The notes: generated from the letters alone by a model not told the origin. Shown: positions 8,776-17,263, numbered from the stretch's first letter. The stretch is DNA of 64,000 bases from Bacillus sp. ISL-51 (GCF_018613535.1 NZ_JAGGQB010000007.1:58842-122841), one strand, 5' to 3'. A program made the numbers and translations.

Positions 8776-9663
8776 TTGAATGAAAATCAATCCGCATTTA
8801 ACACAGCAAAACAAACTGCACAAAAAGTGGTAAAATGTCAGAATGATCAAGAAGTAATGGACTTTTTATCTTCGCAAGATTTACATACGCTCAACCTATT
8901 AAAGTATTATTATTCTGCCCCATCATTATCTTTTCAGTTACTTATGAAGATCGCTTTTTCCTGTATAGTAATGGCTTTGATCTTCACTTCTTTCTTGTTT
9001 ATTCAAGTCAAATCACTGATACCTGTCCCAATCTTATCTGATCTTTTACCGGCAGCATTTTCCCTGTTTACAATAGGATGCATTGTGATGTTTTATATGT
9101 ATATTGCACGTGAAAAGAACAGCCATTTGCCCGAAAAGCACATAACCCGAAAAGCTTATTTCGTCCGAATTGTTAATATGATTGATATGAATTTACGGAA
9201 GAAATATGATTCGCTGGCGGCTCATGTGAATGGTATACAAAGCAATCATACAATTGAAGAAACAGTTCAGCAGATCACTGCTTGCAGAAATGATGAAGAA
9301 CTGATGAGATGCCTTGAGAAACAAGATACGAACAGGCTATGCCAATTAAAAGCTATTTTCTCTAAGCCTGTATTTTCTTTATATGAATTTATGAAGTGGA
9401 TTTTTATTGGAAGTATTATTGCTGTTTTTCTGACAGCGCTATTCTCAGGTCAAGTCAGCTATATTCATATCCCCAGTCTTTTTCCTTATCTTCTTCTCTT
9501 TTTGTTTGTTAGAGGTCTTATCTATCTGATTAAACTGCTGCAGCTGTATCAAAAAGGACCTTTGCACTCAATATCACAATTCGCCAGAAACGCCGAACAT
9601 GTCCGGGTGACGGATATGATTGATTTTGTGCTTGAACAAAAATATAAGGAAACAATGAAATAA
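8776..9663 (+). CDS. Membrane protein with two tandem copies of one helical/2-TM unit (YbfF position)
   Basis: This 295-residue protein starts at TTG 8776 behind GGGGG. It consists of two homologous halves. Each begins with a soluble helical segment (CQNDQEVMDFLSSQDLHTLN against CRNDEELMRCLEKQDTNRLC), continues with two TM helices and closes with a motif like VNMIDMNLRKKY or TDMIDFVLEQKY. No catalytic motif is visible. It is downstream of ybfG on the same strand, in the place of B. subtilis ybfF. Function is unknown; a role connected to YbfG, for example as a protective membrane partner, is speculation. Confidence 0.75.
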   Translation: MNENQSAFNTAKQTAQKVVKCQNDQEVMDFLSSQDLHTLNLLKYYYSAPSLSFQLLMKIAFSCIVMALIFTSFLFIQVKSLIPVPILSDLLPAAFSLFTIGCIVMFYMYIAREKNSHLPEKHITRKAYFVRIVNMIDMNLRKKYDSLAAHVNGIQSNHTIEETVQQITACRNDEELMRCLEKQDTNRLCQLKAIFSKPVFSLYEFMKWIFIGSIIAVFLTALFSGQVSYIHIPSLFPYLLLFLFVRGLIYLIKLLQLYQKGPLHSISQFARNAEHVRVTDMIDFVLEQKYKETMK

Positions 9664-9670
9664 ACAAGCC

Positions 9671-9700
9671 ATTTCCCCCTTCATCAAAAGGGGGATTTTT
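9671..9700 (+). terminator. Terminator behind the duplicated membrane protein gene
   Basis: ATTTCCCCCTT and AAAAGGGGGATTT form a GC-rich hairpin ending in a T run. Confidence 0.85.
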
Positions 9701-9883
9701 CATGATTCCAGAATAAATTCTCCAAGTTTCCCGTCATCATACCGTTTTCCCTCCCGCTTTTAATCAAAAATCAAACAATTCCTTCAAAAAAGGCTTTTCC
9801 CAACCGGAATTCCCTGAACAGGTATATTTATTCCCCAATATAATGGAAATAGGCAAACTCGTAAATGAAGAAGGAGCGACATT

Positions 9884-11329
9884 ATGGGAATCATTAATGG
9901 CAAAACGTTTATTGATCGGCTTAACGGGCTTGAGAATGAAATTTGGTTTGATGGGCAGAGGGTGGGGGGAAACATTTCTGAGCATCACGCCTTTAAAGGC
10001 CTTTTGGAAACGAAGAGCTCTCTTTACAATTTACAAACGGATGAGAATATACAAGACGAGATGACGTTCTGTCTGCCCGGGAAAGAAGAACGGGCCGGGC
10101 TTTCATACCTTCAGCCGAAAACGAAAGATGACTTAAGAAGAAGAAGAAAGATGATTGAACACTGGGCCCGGCATACGCATGGGATGATGGGCAGAAGCCC
10201 TGATTACATGAATACCGTGGTGATGAGCTTCGCTTCCTCTGCGGCGCTTTTAAATGGACGGGAAAATTGTTTTCCTGAAAATATTCAAGCGCTGTACGAA
10301 CGGGCTGTGAAACAGGATCTTTCGTTTACACATACATTTATTACTCCTCAGGTGAACCGCTCTCAGATGAACTTTCATCTTTCTAAAGAGCCGATTTCCG
10401 CACAAGTAGTTGATAAAAATGAAGAAGGCATCGTGATTAAAGGGGCCAGGCTTCTTGCTACACAAGGCGGCTTAACGGATGAAGTGCTCGTTATTTCTTC
10501 TCCGAGACTCTATTTTGAAACAGATGAAGCCTTTGCCTTTTCCATTTCTTCGAATACAAAAGGCGTTAAATTTATTTGCAGGGAATCGTTCGTTTTAGGG
10601 GAATCCTCATTTGATTATCCCCTCAGCTCAAAATATGAAGAAATGGATTCGATCGTTGTGTTTGATGATGTGTTAGTACCGTGGGAGCGTGTATTTTTTT
10701 ACGACAATTATGAAGCGGCTAACGATTTAATCATGAAAAGCTCTTTTAATGCCTTTGCATTTCATCAAGTCGTCACCAGGCAAATTGTCAAAACGGAATT
10801 TTTGCTGGGCCTTGCTCAGACTCTGGCAGAAACGATTAATGTAAGTGAATATCAGCATATCCAGGATAAATTATCCGAAGTGATTATCGGCCTTGAAACA
10901 ATGAAAGCACTTTTAGAAAAATCCGAGAACGACGCAGAGACAGATGAATGGGGATATATGAGGCCCAGCGTGATCCCTCTGCGGGTGATCAGCTCCGTCT
11001 TCCCAAAAATCTATCCCCGCTTCACGGAGATTATTCAATTGATCGGAGCAAGCGGAATGGTTACACTGCCGACTGAAAATGCCTTCGCTTCCGATATCAG
11101 GGGTGATCTTGACCAATATTTGCGGGCAGCCGAAACGAATGCCGAAGATCGGGTGAAAATTTTCCGCCTGGCATGGGATTTAACCATGAGCCCTTTCGGT
11201 ACAAGACAAACTCAATATGAAAGGTACTTCTTTGGGGACCCTGTCCGCTTAACCAGCCATTTATACAAAAATTATCCGAAAGAAAAATATGTCGGTGCCA
11301 TAAGCGAATTTTTAAACATCCATAAATAA
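9884..11329 (+). CDS. 4-hydroxyphenylacetate 3-monooxygenase (HpaB) family oxygenase
   Basis: At 481 residues this matches the oxygenase component of two-component, FADH2-dependent aromatic monooxygenases (HpaB/YoaI type). Family features are the early RRRRKMIEHWARHTHGMMGRSPDYMN segment, the central VVFDDVLVPWERVFFYDN and the C-terminal all-helical region with IQLIGASGMVTLPTE. HpaB-type enzymes hydroxylate phenols ortho to an existing hydroxyl. They need a separate flavin reductase, and none is encoded nearby, so a general cellular reductase may serve. AAGGAG lies seven bases before ATG 9884. The substrate is unknown. Confidence 0.88.
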   Translation: MGIINGKTFIDRLNGLENEIWFDGQRVGGNISEHHAFKGLLETKSSLYNLQTDENIQDEMTFCLPGKEERAGLSYLQPKTKDDLRRRRKMIEHWARHTHGMMGRSPDYMNTVVMSFASSAALLNGRENCFPENIQALYERAVKQDLSFTHTFITPQVNRSQMNFHLSKEPISAQVVDKNEEGIVIKGARLLATQGGLTDEVLVISSPRLYFETDEAFAFSISSNTKGVKFICRESFVLGESSFDYPLSSKYEEMDSIVVFDDVLVPWERVFFYDNYEAANDLIMKSSFNAFAFHQVVTRQIVKTEFLLGLAQTLAETINVSEYQHIQDKLSEVIIGLETMKALLEKSENDAETDEWGYMRPSVIPLRVISSVFPKIYPRFTEIIQLIGASGMVTLPTENAFASDIRGDLDQYLRAAETNAEDRVKIFRLAWDLTMSPFGTRQTQYERYFFGDPVRLTSHLYKNYPKEKYVGAISEFLNIHK

Positions 11330-11330
11330 A

Positions 11331-11355
11331 AAAGCAGAGAAAACAATCTCTGCTT
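11331..11355 (+). terminator. Probable terminator of the HpaB-family gene
   Basis: AAAGCAGAGA and TCTCTGCTT form a stem right after the stop codon. The following T run is short, so the call is moderate. Confidence 0.6.
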
Positions 11356-11385
11356 ATTACCGTATGTTTTTGGGAAACGGCACCC

Positions 11386-11628
11386 CTATTCTTTATTTTT
11401 CCTGACTACCACCATCGTAATATGCGATAACGCAAAAGACACAAGCGTATACAGCAAGGCCCATCCTATAAACGTTTTATTCAATACGGTAAACGTACAT
11501 ATGAGGCAAACCGCCAAAGAGGCAAGCGGCATGACATACGCGTTTTTAAACAGATACGTCCCGGCGACTGACAATATGATGATACAAAGCGGAAGCACGC
11601 CGAACGCAAAATCCAATTCATCTATCAA
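11386..11628 (-). CDS. ybeF: YbeF: small DUF2651 membrane protein
   Basis: The 80-residue protein has three predicted TM helices (FGVLPLCIIILSVAGTYLF, VMPLASLAVCLICTFTVL and LYTLVSFALSHITMVVV) and a short basic tail. It matches YbeF in B. subtilis by length and by position next to glpT. AAAGGAG lies eight bases before the TTG at 11628. A GTG three codons upstream overlaps the ribosome binding site and is less likely. Function is unknown. A broken second copy lies on the other side of glpT-glpQ. Confidence 0.82.
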   Translation of the reverse strand: MIDELDFAFGVLPLCIIILSVAGTYLFKNAYVMPLASLAVCLICTFTVLNKTFIGWALLYTLVSFALSHITMVVVRKNKE

Positions 11629-11786
11629 CCTATGCACTCCTTTCGCATTCTTACATGGCCTAACACATCATATGCCCGTGTTCAAAAACGATTACAGAAA
11701 GCTTTTCCTTTGTTACAAAACACCTTCGCTTTCAGATGGATATCCCCTCTTACAATTTATTTAAAAATGAAATTTGTCACAAACCG

Positions 11787-11815
11787 TTTACATTCCTTCC
11801 AGACTATGATAATTT
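11787..11815 (+). promoter_or_regulatory. Sigma-A-type promoter of glpT-glpQ
   Basis: TTTACA (11787-11792) and TAATTT (11810-11815) are spaced by 17 bp, directly upstream of the cre site and the leader hairpin of glpT. Confidence 0.55.
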
Positions 11816-11816
11816 A

Positions 11817-11830
11817 AGAAAGCGCTATCA
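11817..11830 (+). promoter_or_regulatory. Catabolite-responsive element (cre) for CcpA
   Basis: AGAAAGCGCTATCA matches the 14-bp cre consensus TGWAANCGNTNWCA at all but the first base. It lies at the likely transcription start of glpT, where CcpA binding would block initiation. Confidence 0.75.
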
Positions 11831-11866
11831 TATACAAGTTAATCATTTTTGGATGGAGATGAGGAG

Positions 11867-11912
11867 AGCCAGAATAAACCGCCCTTTTAACAGGGTGATT
11901 TCTGGTTCTTTT
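11867..11912 (+). terminator. GlpP-type leader terminator/antiterminator of glpT
   Basis: The glpT leader contains a long hairpin with arms AGCCAGAAtaaaccGCCCT and AGGGtgaTTTCTGGTT followed by CTTTTT, 67 bases before the glpT start. In B. subtilis the GlpP protein with glycerol-3-phosphate prevents termination at equivalent hairpins before glp genes. Assignment to GlpP rests on that parallel. Confidence 0.75.
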
Positions 11913-11979
11913 TGTCATTTTCGCTGAGAGGAGTGTCATACATACATCATGATAGACGTTGAACAAAGGGGAGGATTTT

Positions 11980-13314
11980 ATGTTTCAAATTTTTAAGCCG
12001 GCTCCGCACATTGAGAGACTGGATGAGTCAAAGACGGATGCGGCCTATAAACGGCTGAGGCTGCAAGTGTTTCTAGGAATTTTCATCGGATATGCAGGCT
12101 ACTATTTGCTGAGGAAAAACTTTGCCTTCGCCATTCCTTATCTTCAGGAACAAGGGTTTTCTAAAACCGAGCTGGGGCTGGTGCTCGCGGCTGTGTCTAT
12201 CGCTTACGGCTTCAGTAAATTTATTATGGGCATGGTGTCCGACCGATGCAATCCGAGGTACTTCCTCGCGACAGGTTTATTTCTGTCCGGTGTCGTAAAT
12301 ATCTTGTTTGTTTCCATGCCGTGGGTTACTTCAAGCGTGACCATCATGTTCATTTTTATGTTTATCAACGGCTGGTTCCAAGGGATGGGCTGGCCGCCAT
12401 GCGGGCGGACAATGGCCCATTGGTTTTCTATCAGTGAACGCGGCACGAAGATGTCGATTTGGAATGTCGCCCACAATATTGGCGGCGGGATTCTGGCGCC
12501 TTTAGTTACTCTTGGAATCGCTATGTTCGTCACTTGGAAAAGCGTGTTTTTCTTTCCTGCCATTATTGCTATTGTTATTTCATTTGTGATTGTTCTGCTG
12601 GTTCGTGATACTCCTCAATCTTGCGGACTTCCGCCAATTGAGGAATATCGGAATGACTATCCGAAACATGCGTTTAAAGATCAGGAAAAAGAAATGACCA
12701 CCAAAGAAATCCTGTTTACATATGTCCTGAACAATAAATTTCTTTGGTACATCGCGTTTGCCAATGTGTTTGTTTATTTTGTCCGGTACGGTGTCGTTGA
12801 TTGGGCGCCGACTTATTTAACAGAAGCAAAGGGATTCTCACCGGAAGACTCGCGCTGGTCTTATTTCCTTTATGAATATGCAGGAATTCCGGGAACGATT
12901 CTATGCGGATGGATCAGCGACCGGTTCTTCAAAAGCCGCCGCGCACCGGCAGGCGTCCTGTTTATGGCCGGTGTGTTTATCGCCGTATTGGTGTACTGGC
13001 TGAATCCGGCCGGCCACCCGCTTGTCGATAATATCGCGCTCATCAGCATCGGCTTCCTGATTTACGGACCGGTTATGCTGATAGGCTTGCAGGCCATTGA
13101 TCTTGCGCCGAAAAAAGCGGCCGGAACAGCTGCGGGATTAACGGGATTTTTCGGTTATATCGGCGGGTCCGCTTTCGCCAACGCGATTATGGGCATTGTC
13201 GTTGACCGCTTTAACTGGACCGGGGGCTTTATGATGCTGGTCGGTTCTTGTGTATTGTCTATTGTGTTCTTAGCGCTTACTTGGAATACGGGAAAAAGAG
13301 CGGAGCATGTGTAA
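11980..13314 (+). CDS. glpT: Glycerol-3-phosphate permease GlpT
   Basis: The 444-residue protein is an MFS organophosphate antiporter with 12 predicted TM helices, matching B. subtilis GlpT in length. The start is ATG 11980 behind GGGGAGG. Family features include GYAGYYLLRKNFAFAIPYL in TM1 with the Arg/Lys used for phosphate binding, the loop DRCNPRYFLATG, and GMGWPPCGRTMAHWF in the fourth/fifth helix region. It exchanges glycerol-3-phosphate for inorganic phosphate. It forms an operon with glpQ, which releases the substrate outside the cell. Control appears to combine CcpA (cre) and GlpP antitermination in the leader. Confidence 0.96.
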   Translation: MFQIFKPAPHIERLDESKTDAAYKRLRLQVFLGIFIGYAGYYLLRKNFAFAIPYLQEQGFSKTELGLVLAAVSIAYGFSKFIMGMVSDRCNPRYFLATGLFLSGVVNILFVSMPWVTSSVTIMFIFMFINGWFQGMGWPPCGRTMAHWFSISERGTKMSIWNVAHNIGGGILAPLVTLGIAMFVTWKSVFFFPAIIAIVISFVIVLLVRDTPQSCGLPPIEEYRNDYPKHAFKDQEKEMTTKEILFTYVLNNKFLWYIAFANVFVYFVRYGVVDWAPTYLTEAKGFSPEDSRWSYFLYEYAGIPGTILCGWISDRFFKSRRAPAGVLFMAGVFIAVLVYWLNPAGHPLVDNIALISIGFLIYGPVMLIGLQAIDLAPKKAAGTAAGLTGFFGYIGGSAFANAIMGIVVDRFNWTGGFMMLVGSCVLSIVFLALTWNTGKRAEHV

Positions 13315-13410
13315 GAAAACAACATAAAAGATTAATATTTCAGCTGCACGCTATTTACAACCGCTTTCTAATATAAAACATATATTGATAGTTTTTAAGG
13401 GGGAGAAAAA

Positions 13411-14298
13411 ATGCGGAAAAATAGAATACTTGCTTTGGTTTTGCTTTCTTTCGGTCTGCTGTCCTTTATCGTCACACCTGTGTCGGCAAAGGGAAAGGGA
13501 AACCTGCTGTCTCCTGACAGAGTGTTAACGATTGCCCATCGGGGTGCTTCGGGATATGTACCGGAGCACACGATGCTTTCCTACGAAACCGCCCGGAAAA
13601 TGAAAGCAGATTATATTGAAATGGATTTACAAATGACAAAAGACGGAAAGCTAATTGTGATGCATGATGAAAAACTGGATCGCACCACAAACGGACACGG
13701 CTGGGTGAAAGACCATACATTAGCTGAGATTAAAAAGCTTGATGCCGGTTCCTGGTTTAATAAAGCCTACCCGGAAAAAGCAAAGCCTCAATACGCCGAC
13801 CTGAAGGTTCCTGCACTCGATGAAGTGTTAAAACGTTACGGCAGACACGCAAACTATTATATTGAAACAAAAGCGCCTGAGATTTACCCGGGAATGGAAG
13901 AAAAACTGATTGCCTCACTGAAGAAATATAAATTGACAGGAAAGCATGCAAAAACGGGACAAGTTATCATTCAATCTTTCAGCAAAGACAGCCTGCTGAA
14001 GATCAAAACATTAGACCCGAAACTGCCGACCGTTCAATTGTTAGAGGCCGAACAGCTATCCTCAATGACTGATGCTGACTTAACGGAAATCAAAACATAC
14101 GCAGTCGGCATCGGACCGGACTACAAAGCGCTGAATGCTGAAAACGTCCGCACAATTCGCAATCACGGCCTGCTTTTACACCCTTATACGGTAAACACAG
14201 AAGCGGACATGCGCCGCCTTCTGAACTGGGGCGTGACCGGAGTGTTTACAAACTATGCGGATGTGTTCCAACAGGTAAAGAAAGATTATAAAAAATGA
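13411..14298 (+). CDS. glpQ: Secreted glycerophosphodiester phosphodiesterase GlpQ
   Basis: The 295-residue protein has a signal peptide of about 27 residues ending near SAKG. The mature part is a GDPD TIM-barrel: IAHRGASGYVPEHT holds the catalytic His-Arg and Glu, followed by EMDLQMTKDGKLIVMHDE with the metal-binding Glu/Asp and second catalytic His. It hydrolyses glycerophosphodiesters, and in B. subtilis also degrades wall teichoic acid from its end, giving glycerol-3-phosphate for GlpT. It lies 96 bases downstream of glpT behind its own AAGGGGGAG ribosome binding site and ends at a strong terminator. Confidence 0.96.
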   Translation: MRKNRILALVLLSFGLLSFIVTPVSAKGKGNLLSPDRVLTIAHRGASGYVPEHTMLSYETARKMKADYIEMDLQMTKDGKLIVMHDEKLDRTTNGHGWVKDHTLAEIKKLDAGSWFNKAYPEKAKPQYADLKVPALDEVLKRYGRHANYYIETKAPEIYPGMEEKLIASLKKYKLTGKHAKTGQVIIQSFSKDSLLKIKTLDPKLPTVQLLEAEQLSSMTDADLTEIKTYAVGIGPDYKALNAENVRTIRNHGLLLHPYTVNTEADMRRLLNWGVTGVFTNYADVFQQVKKDYKK

Positions 14299-14301
14299 GA
14301 T

Positions 14302-14336
14302 AAAAATGAGTTCGGTATGATACCGAACTCATTTTT
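14302..14336 (+). terminator. Bidirectional terminator behind glpQ
   Basis: A 16-bp inverted repeat (AAAAATGAGTTCGGTA / TACCGAACTCATTTTT) ends the glpT-glpQ operon. It is symmetric and would also stop transcription from the convergent ybeF-like remnant. Confidence 0.92.
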
Positions 14337-14338
14337 CA

Positions 14339-14571
14339 TTACGGTATGTCACTTGCCTTTTTCTTAAGGACAAGCATCGTGATATAGGATAAAACAAGTG
14401 ACATCACGCAACCCAAAAGGACGAGTTAAAAACAGTAACCATTAATAGTAATGAAACAGCCAAACTCACAAGAGGCATGATATATATTCTTTTCCATACC
14501 CAAGTGCCAGCAATCGAAAACACGATGATGGCAAGCGGCAAAATGCCAAAAGCAATATCCAGTTCATCCAT
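14339..14571 (-). pseudogene. Second, frameshifted ybeF-like DUF2651 gene
   Basis: Reading on the minus strand from ATG 14571, the product starts MDELDIAFGILPLAIIVFSI and follows the ybeF protein closely for about 55 residues, then meets TGA at 14402-14404 or nearby. A different frame then continues the family sequence, ending GCVMSLVLSYITMLVLKKK up to TAA 14339. The two frames together cover a whole YbeF-like protein, so the copy is disrupted by an indel in its third quarter. It shares the downstream terminator with glpQ. It appears to be a diverged duplicate flanking glpT-glpQ. Confidence 0.75.
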
Positions 14572-14676
14572 AAGAACACCTCATTTTCAGATTTAGCATT
14601 CAAAATGATTTTCATCGCACAATCTATCACATTAAAAAATCCATTTCCTGTTCATATCATGGATGATTAAGACTAA

Positions 14677-14706
14677 AAAACCTTGCGGGTCTTACCGCAA
14701 GGTTTT
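14677..14706 (-). terminator. Terminator of aimA
   Basis: AAAACCTTGCGG and CCGCAAGGTTTT pair with a 6-nt loop, followed by a T-rich run on the minus strand. Confidence 0.9.
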
Positions 14707-14716
14707 GCACATATCA

Positions 14717-16336
14717 TTATTCTTTCCCGGCAGCCGCTTCCGCCTGCGCGCCTATTAATTGATCATTAATTTCTTTCGCATCTTTCAGATACTCAGTCTG
14801 GAATCCGCTCTTAAGCGCCCACGTATAGAAGCCAAGCGCTACAACCGTAATCAGACCCATATCCCAGCCATAAGGAATGATGTTTAAACCGCCGAACTTC
14901 TCACTGCCGAGCCATGAAATAACCATCATGCCGAGCAGATAAAAAACCATCCACACACCGCCTTTAAAGTTTCGGCGGAATCCTTTCCACTTTGCTTTTG
15001 CCTGATAGTAGAAATAAATCGGAAGTCCGATCAAGATAATAAACAGCACCTGCCCCGTTAACGGCCAGCGCGCCCAATACAGCACGAGAGACGCAAACAC
15101 AAATCCGAGCGGAGCAATCACGCTGAGGCCTTTTAAACGAAGAGGCCTGTATAAATCTTTTGCCGTCCGCCGCAGCGTCATCACCGTCACTGGACCCGTG
15201 ATGTAAGAAATCAGCGTGGCAACGGAAATAATTTCTGCAAGCACGCCCCATCCTCTGAATAAAAACAAAAAGATAAAGGATACGATAAGATTAAAAATCA
15301 TAGCCTGGCGCGGTACGCCGTAAAGCGGATGAAGCTTTCCGAAAATGCTCGGCATGTATTTATTTTTTTCCATACCGTAGATCATGCGTGATGTCGTCGC
15401 TGTATAGGTGATGCCTGTTCCTGACGGAGATACGAACGCATCCGCATAAAGAATGATGACAAGCCAGTTGATATTTAATGCAATCGCCAAGTCAGCAAAC
15501 GGAGAGTTAAAGTTCAGGTGGCTCCAGCCATGTGTGACCATGGAAGGATCAACCGCTCCGATAAACGTGATCTGCAAAAGCACATAAATGACGGTAGCGA
15601 CCAAAAGTGACCCGACAACCGCAATCGGAATGGATCTGCCGGGGTTTTTCGCTTCTCCCGCCATGTTGATCGGGCTTTGAAACCCGTTAAACGCAAATAC
15701 GATACCGGACGTGGCCACCGCCGTCAGCACACTCGCCCATCCGTTCGGCGCGATGCTTGACCCGGATGTAAAGTTCCCGCCGTGAAAACCGGCAAACAAT
15801 AGAGCCCCGATCGTAAGCCCCGGTATAATGATTTTAAAAATCGTAATAAGAGAATTCGCTTTAGAAAATAAATTAACTGTCCAATAATTCAGTAAAAAGT
15901 AAATAATCAGCAATACGGATGCGAAGCCAAGCCCCTCTCCCGTAAGCGTGCCGTTGTGCACAAGATTGCTTGTCCACTTTGCCCATTCCCAAGGCCATGA
16001 GCTCATATATTGAATCGATGCAACCGCTTCCACAGGAATAACAGAGACAATCGCAATCCAGTTTGCCCATCCGGCAATAAAACCGATAAATGATCCATGA
16101 GAATATTGAGTGTATTTAACCATTCCCCCGGCTTCCGGGAACATAGAACCCAACTCACTGTAAGAAAGTGCGATAAAAAGAATGACGATCATACCGATAA
16201 TCCAGGAAATAATCGCGGCAGGCCCCGCAATTTGGGCCGCCCGCCATGCTCCGAATAACCAGCCAGAGCCAATCATCGACCCAAGTCCGACCATCATGAG
16301 TGCAAACGTTCCCATTCTTCGATGCAATTGATTCAT
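14717..16336 (-). CDS. aimA: Amino acid transporter AimA (YbeC), APC superfamily
   Basis: The 539-residue protein has the 12-14 TM helices of the APC superfamily and begins with the substrate-site motif MMVGLGSMIGSGWLFGAW. Position and sequence match YbeC of B. subtilis, reported as a glutamate and serine importer (AimA). The start is ATG 16336, since GAAAGGTG lies before it; a TTG 18 bases upstream has no ribosome binding site. It is divergent from ybyB. The C-terminal cytosolic tail is short and alanine-rich (AQAEAAAGKE). Confidence 0.92.
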   Translation of the reverse strand: MNQLHRRMGTFALMMVGLGSMIGSGWLFGAWRAAQIAGPAAIISWIIGMIVILFIALSYSELGSMFPEAGGMVKYTQYSHGSFIGFIAGWANWIAIVSVIPVEAVASIQYMSSWPWEWAKWTSNLVHNGTLTGEGLGFASVLLIIYFLLNYWTVNLFSKANSLITIFKIIIPGLTIGALLFAGFHGGNFTSGSSIAPNGWASVLTAVATSGIVFAFNGFQSPINMAGEAKNPGRSIPIAVVGSLLVATVIYVLLQITFIGAVDPSMVTHGWSHLNFNSPFADLAIALNINWLVIILYADAFVSPSGTGITYTATTSRMIYGMEKNKYMPSIFGKLHPLYGVPRQAMIFNLIVSFIFLFLFRGWGVLAEIISVATLISYITGPVTVMTLRRTAKDLYRPLRLKGLSVIAPLGFVFASLVLYWARWPLTGQVLFIILIGLPIYFYYQAKAKWKGFRRNFKGGVWMVFYLLGMMVISWLGSEKFGGLNIIPYGWDMGLITVVALGFYTWALKSGFQTEYLKDAKEINDQLIGAQAEAAAGKE

Positions 16337-16519
16337 ATAGTTAACACCTTTCAATTAATTTGTGACTCTAGCTGTCATATTTATATTATTATTCTGATTA
16401 ATCGGTTTTGTCAATCTTTATCGCATTAAAGCAAACCACCAACTTCATCCGCCCATGTTTAATCACCCGTCAAGCGGGAATAACAACTGAAACGCCAGAA
16501 ATAGAAAGGAGTTCTTATA

Positions 16520-16780
16520 ATGAAACAAAAACTGCTCATTTCAGGACTTGCTGTTTCTACTGTCGGAGTGACTTCCTACCTGCTGAAAGATAAATCCAAC
16601 CGCCAAAAGGTAAAGAACTTTATTCACAGCATCAAAACATCGTTTTCCAGCAAACCAAATATAGACTCATTTCCCGTCAGTAAAGCAGGCAACCCGCATC
16701 CCGAGGATATTGAAGATAACAAAATGGTATCCGAAGGCTCTATGTACCCGGTTCAATACTATGATAAAAAGAAAAAATAA
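16520..16780 (+). CDS. ybyB: YbyB: small conserved Bacillus protein
   Basis: The 86-residue protein has an N-terminal hydrophobic segment (LLISGLAVSTVGVTSYLL) followed by a basic stretch and a conserved tail EDIEDNKMVSEGSMYPVQYY. It matches B. subtilis YbyB in length, sequence and position beside aimA (ybeC). AAAGGAG precedes ATG 16520. Function is unknown. The N-terminal helix could be a membrane anchor. Confidence 0.9.
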   Translation: MKQKLLISGLAVSTVGVTSYLLKDKSNRQKVKNFIHSIKTSFSSKPNIDSFPVSKAGNPHPEDIEDNKMVSEGSMYPVQYYDKKKK

Positions 16781-16790
16781 TTTGTTCCTC

Positions 16791-16814
16791 GGCTGCCTCG
16801 TCGGCAGCCTTTTT
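16791..16814 (+). terminator. Terminator of ybyB
   Basis: GGCTGCC and GGCAGCC form a short GC-rich stem followed by TTTTT. Confidence 0.75.
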
Positions 16815-16837
16815 ACTGCATTAAGGCAACGGTTTAA

Positions 16838-16930
16838 ACATCCGCCAATACTAATGCGGATGATACCGGGATCACCGCTAAACAAATCACAACGGAAATC
16901 CTCAAAAAGTACGGCCTGATCACAAACTAA
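16838..16930 (+). pseudogene. ybxI: C-terminal remnant of class D beta-lactamase gene ybxI
   Basis: About 30 codons are open and closed by TAA 16928-16930, with a stop in frame just upstream at 16835. The residues NADDTGITAKQITTEILKKY, then GLITN, resemble the C-terminal helix of class D (OXA-like) beta-lactamases such as YbxI. In B. subtilis ybxI and cypC lie between csgA and ybyB, exactly the place of this remnant. The rest of ybxI and all of cypC are absent here. Confidence 0.65.
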
Positions 16931-16960
16931 AAAAAGCCCGGCAGCTTGCGGGGCTTTTTT
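16931..16960. terminator. Bidirectional terminator between ybxI remnant and csgA
   Basis: AAAAAGCCCCGCA-type arms (AAAAAGCCCGGCA / TTGCGGGGCTTTTT) give a symmetric hairpin with T runs on both strands. Its end overlaps the csgA stop codon. Confidence 0.8.
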
Positions 16961-17207
16961 AAAACAGCAGCTCATACACCTCATTCAATTCCCTGGTACG
17001 CTTATCATCCTGCTCGTCCCGGGCGTATTTGATTTCCTTTTCAAGCACCTGATTCAAAAAATCCATCTCAAGATCATCTAGATCCTTCACAAGTTCCTCC
17101 TCATTTGCGTAATGCTTTACCCGCAATTTTTCATAAATCCTTTGGCATACCTCTTGCTCCAAATGATTCGAAAGCGATTCACGCAAATATCCGAGTGTCA
17201 TATCCAT
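16959..17207 (-). CDS. csgA: Sporulation-specific protein CsgA
   Basis: The 82-residue, acidic, helical protein begins MDMTLGYLRESLSNHLEQEV and ends RELNEVYELLF, matching B. subtilis CsgA, a protein made in the forespore during sporulation. AAAGGAGA precedes ATG 17207, which is why the longer upstream frame is rejected. The stop codon lies inside the downstream terminator. Molecular function is not known. Confidence 0.9.
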   Translation of the reverse strand: MDMTLGYLRESLSNHLEQEVCQRIYEKLRVKHYANEEELVKDLDDLEMDFLNQVLEKEIKYARDEQDDKRTRELNEVYELLF

Positions 17208-17263
17208 CGTTTCAGTCTCCTTTCCTTTCTGAATAGCTTGCGGAAAGAGAGAAAAACTATACA

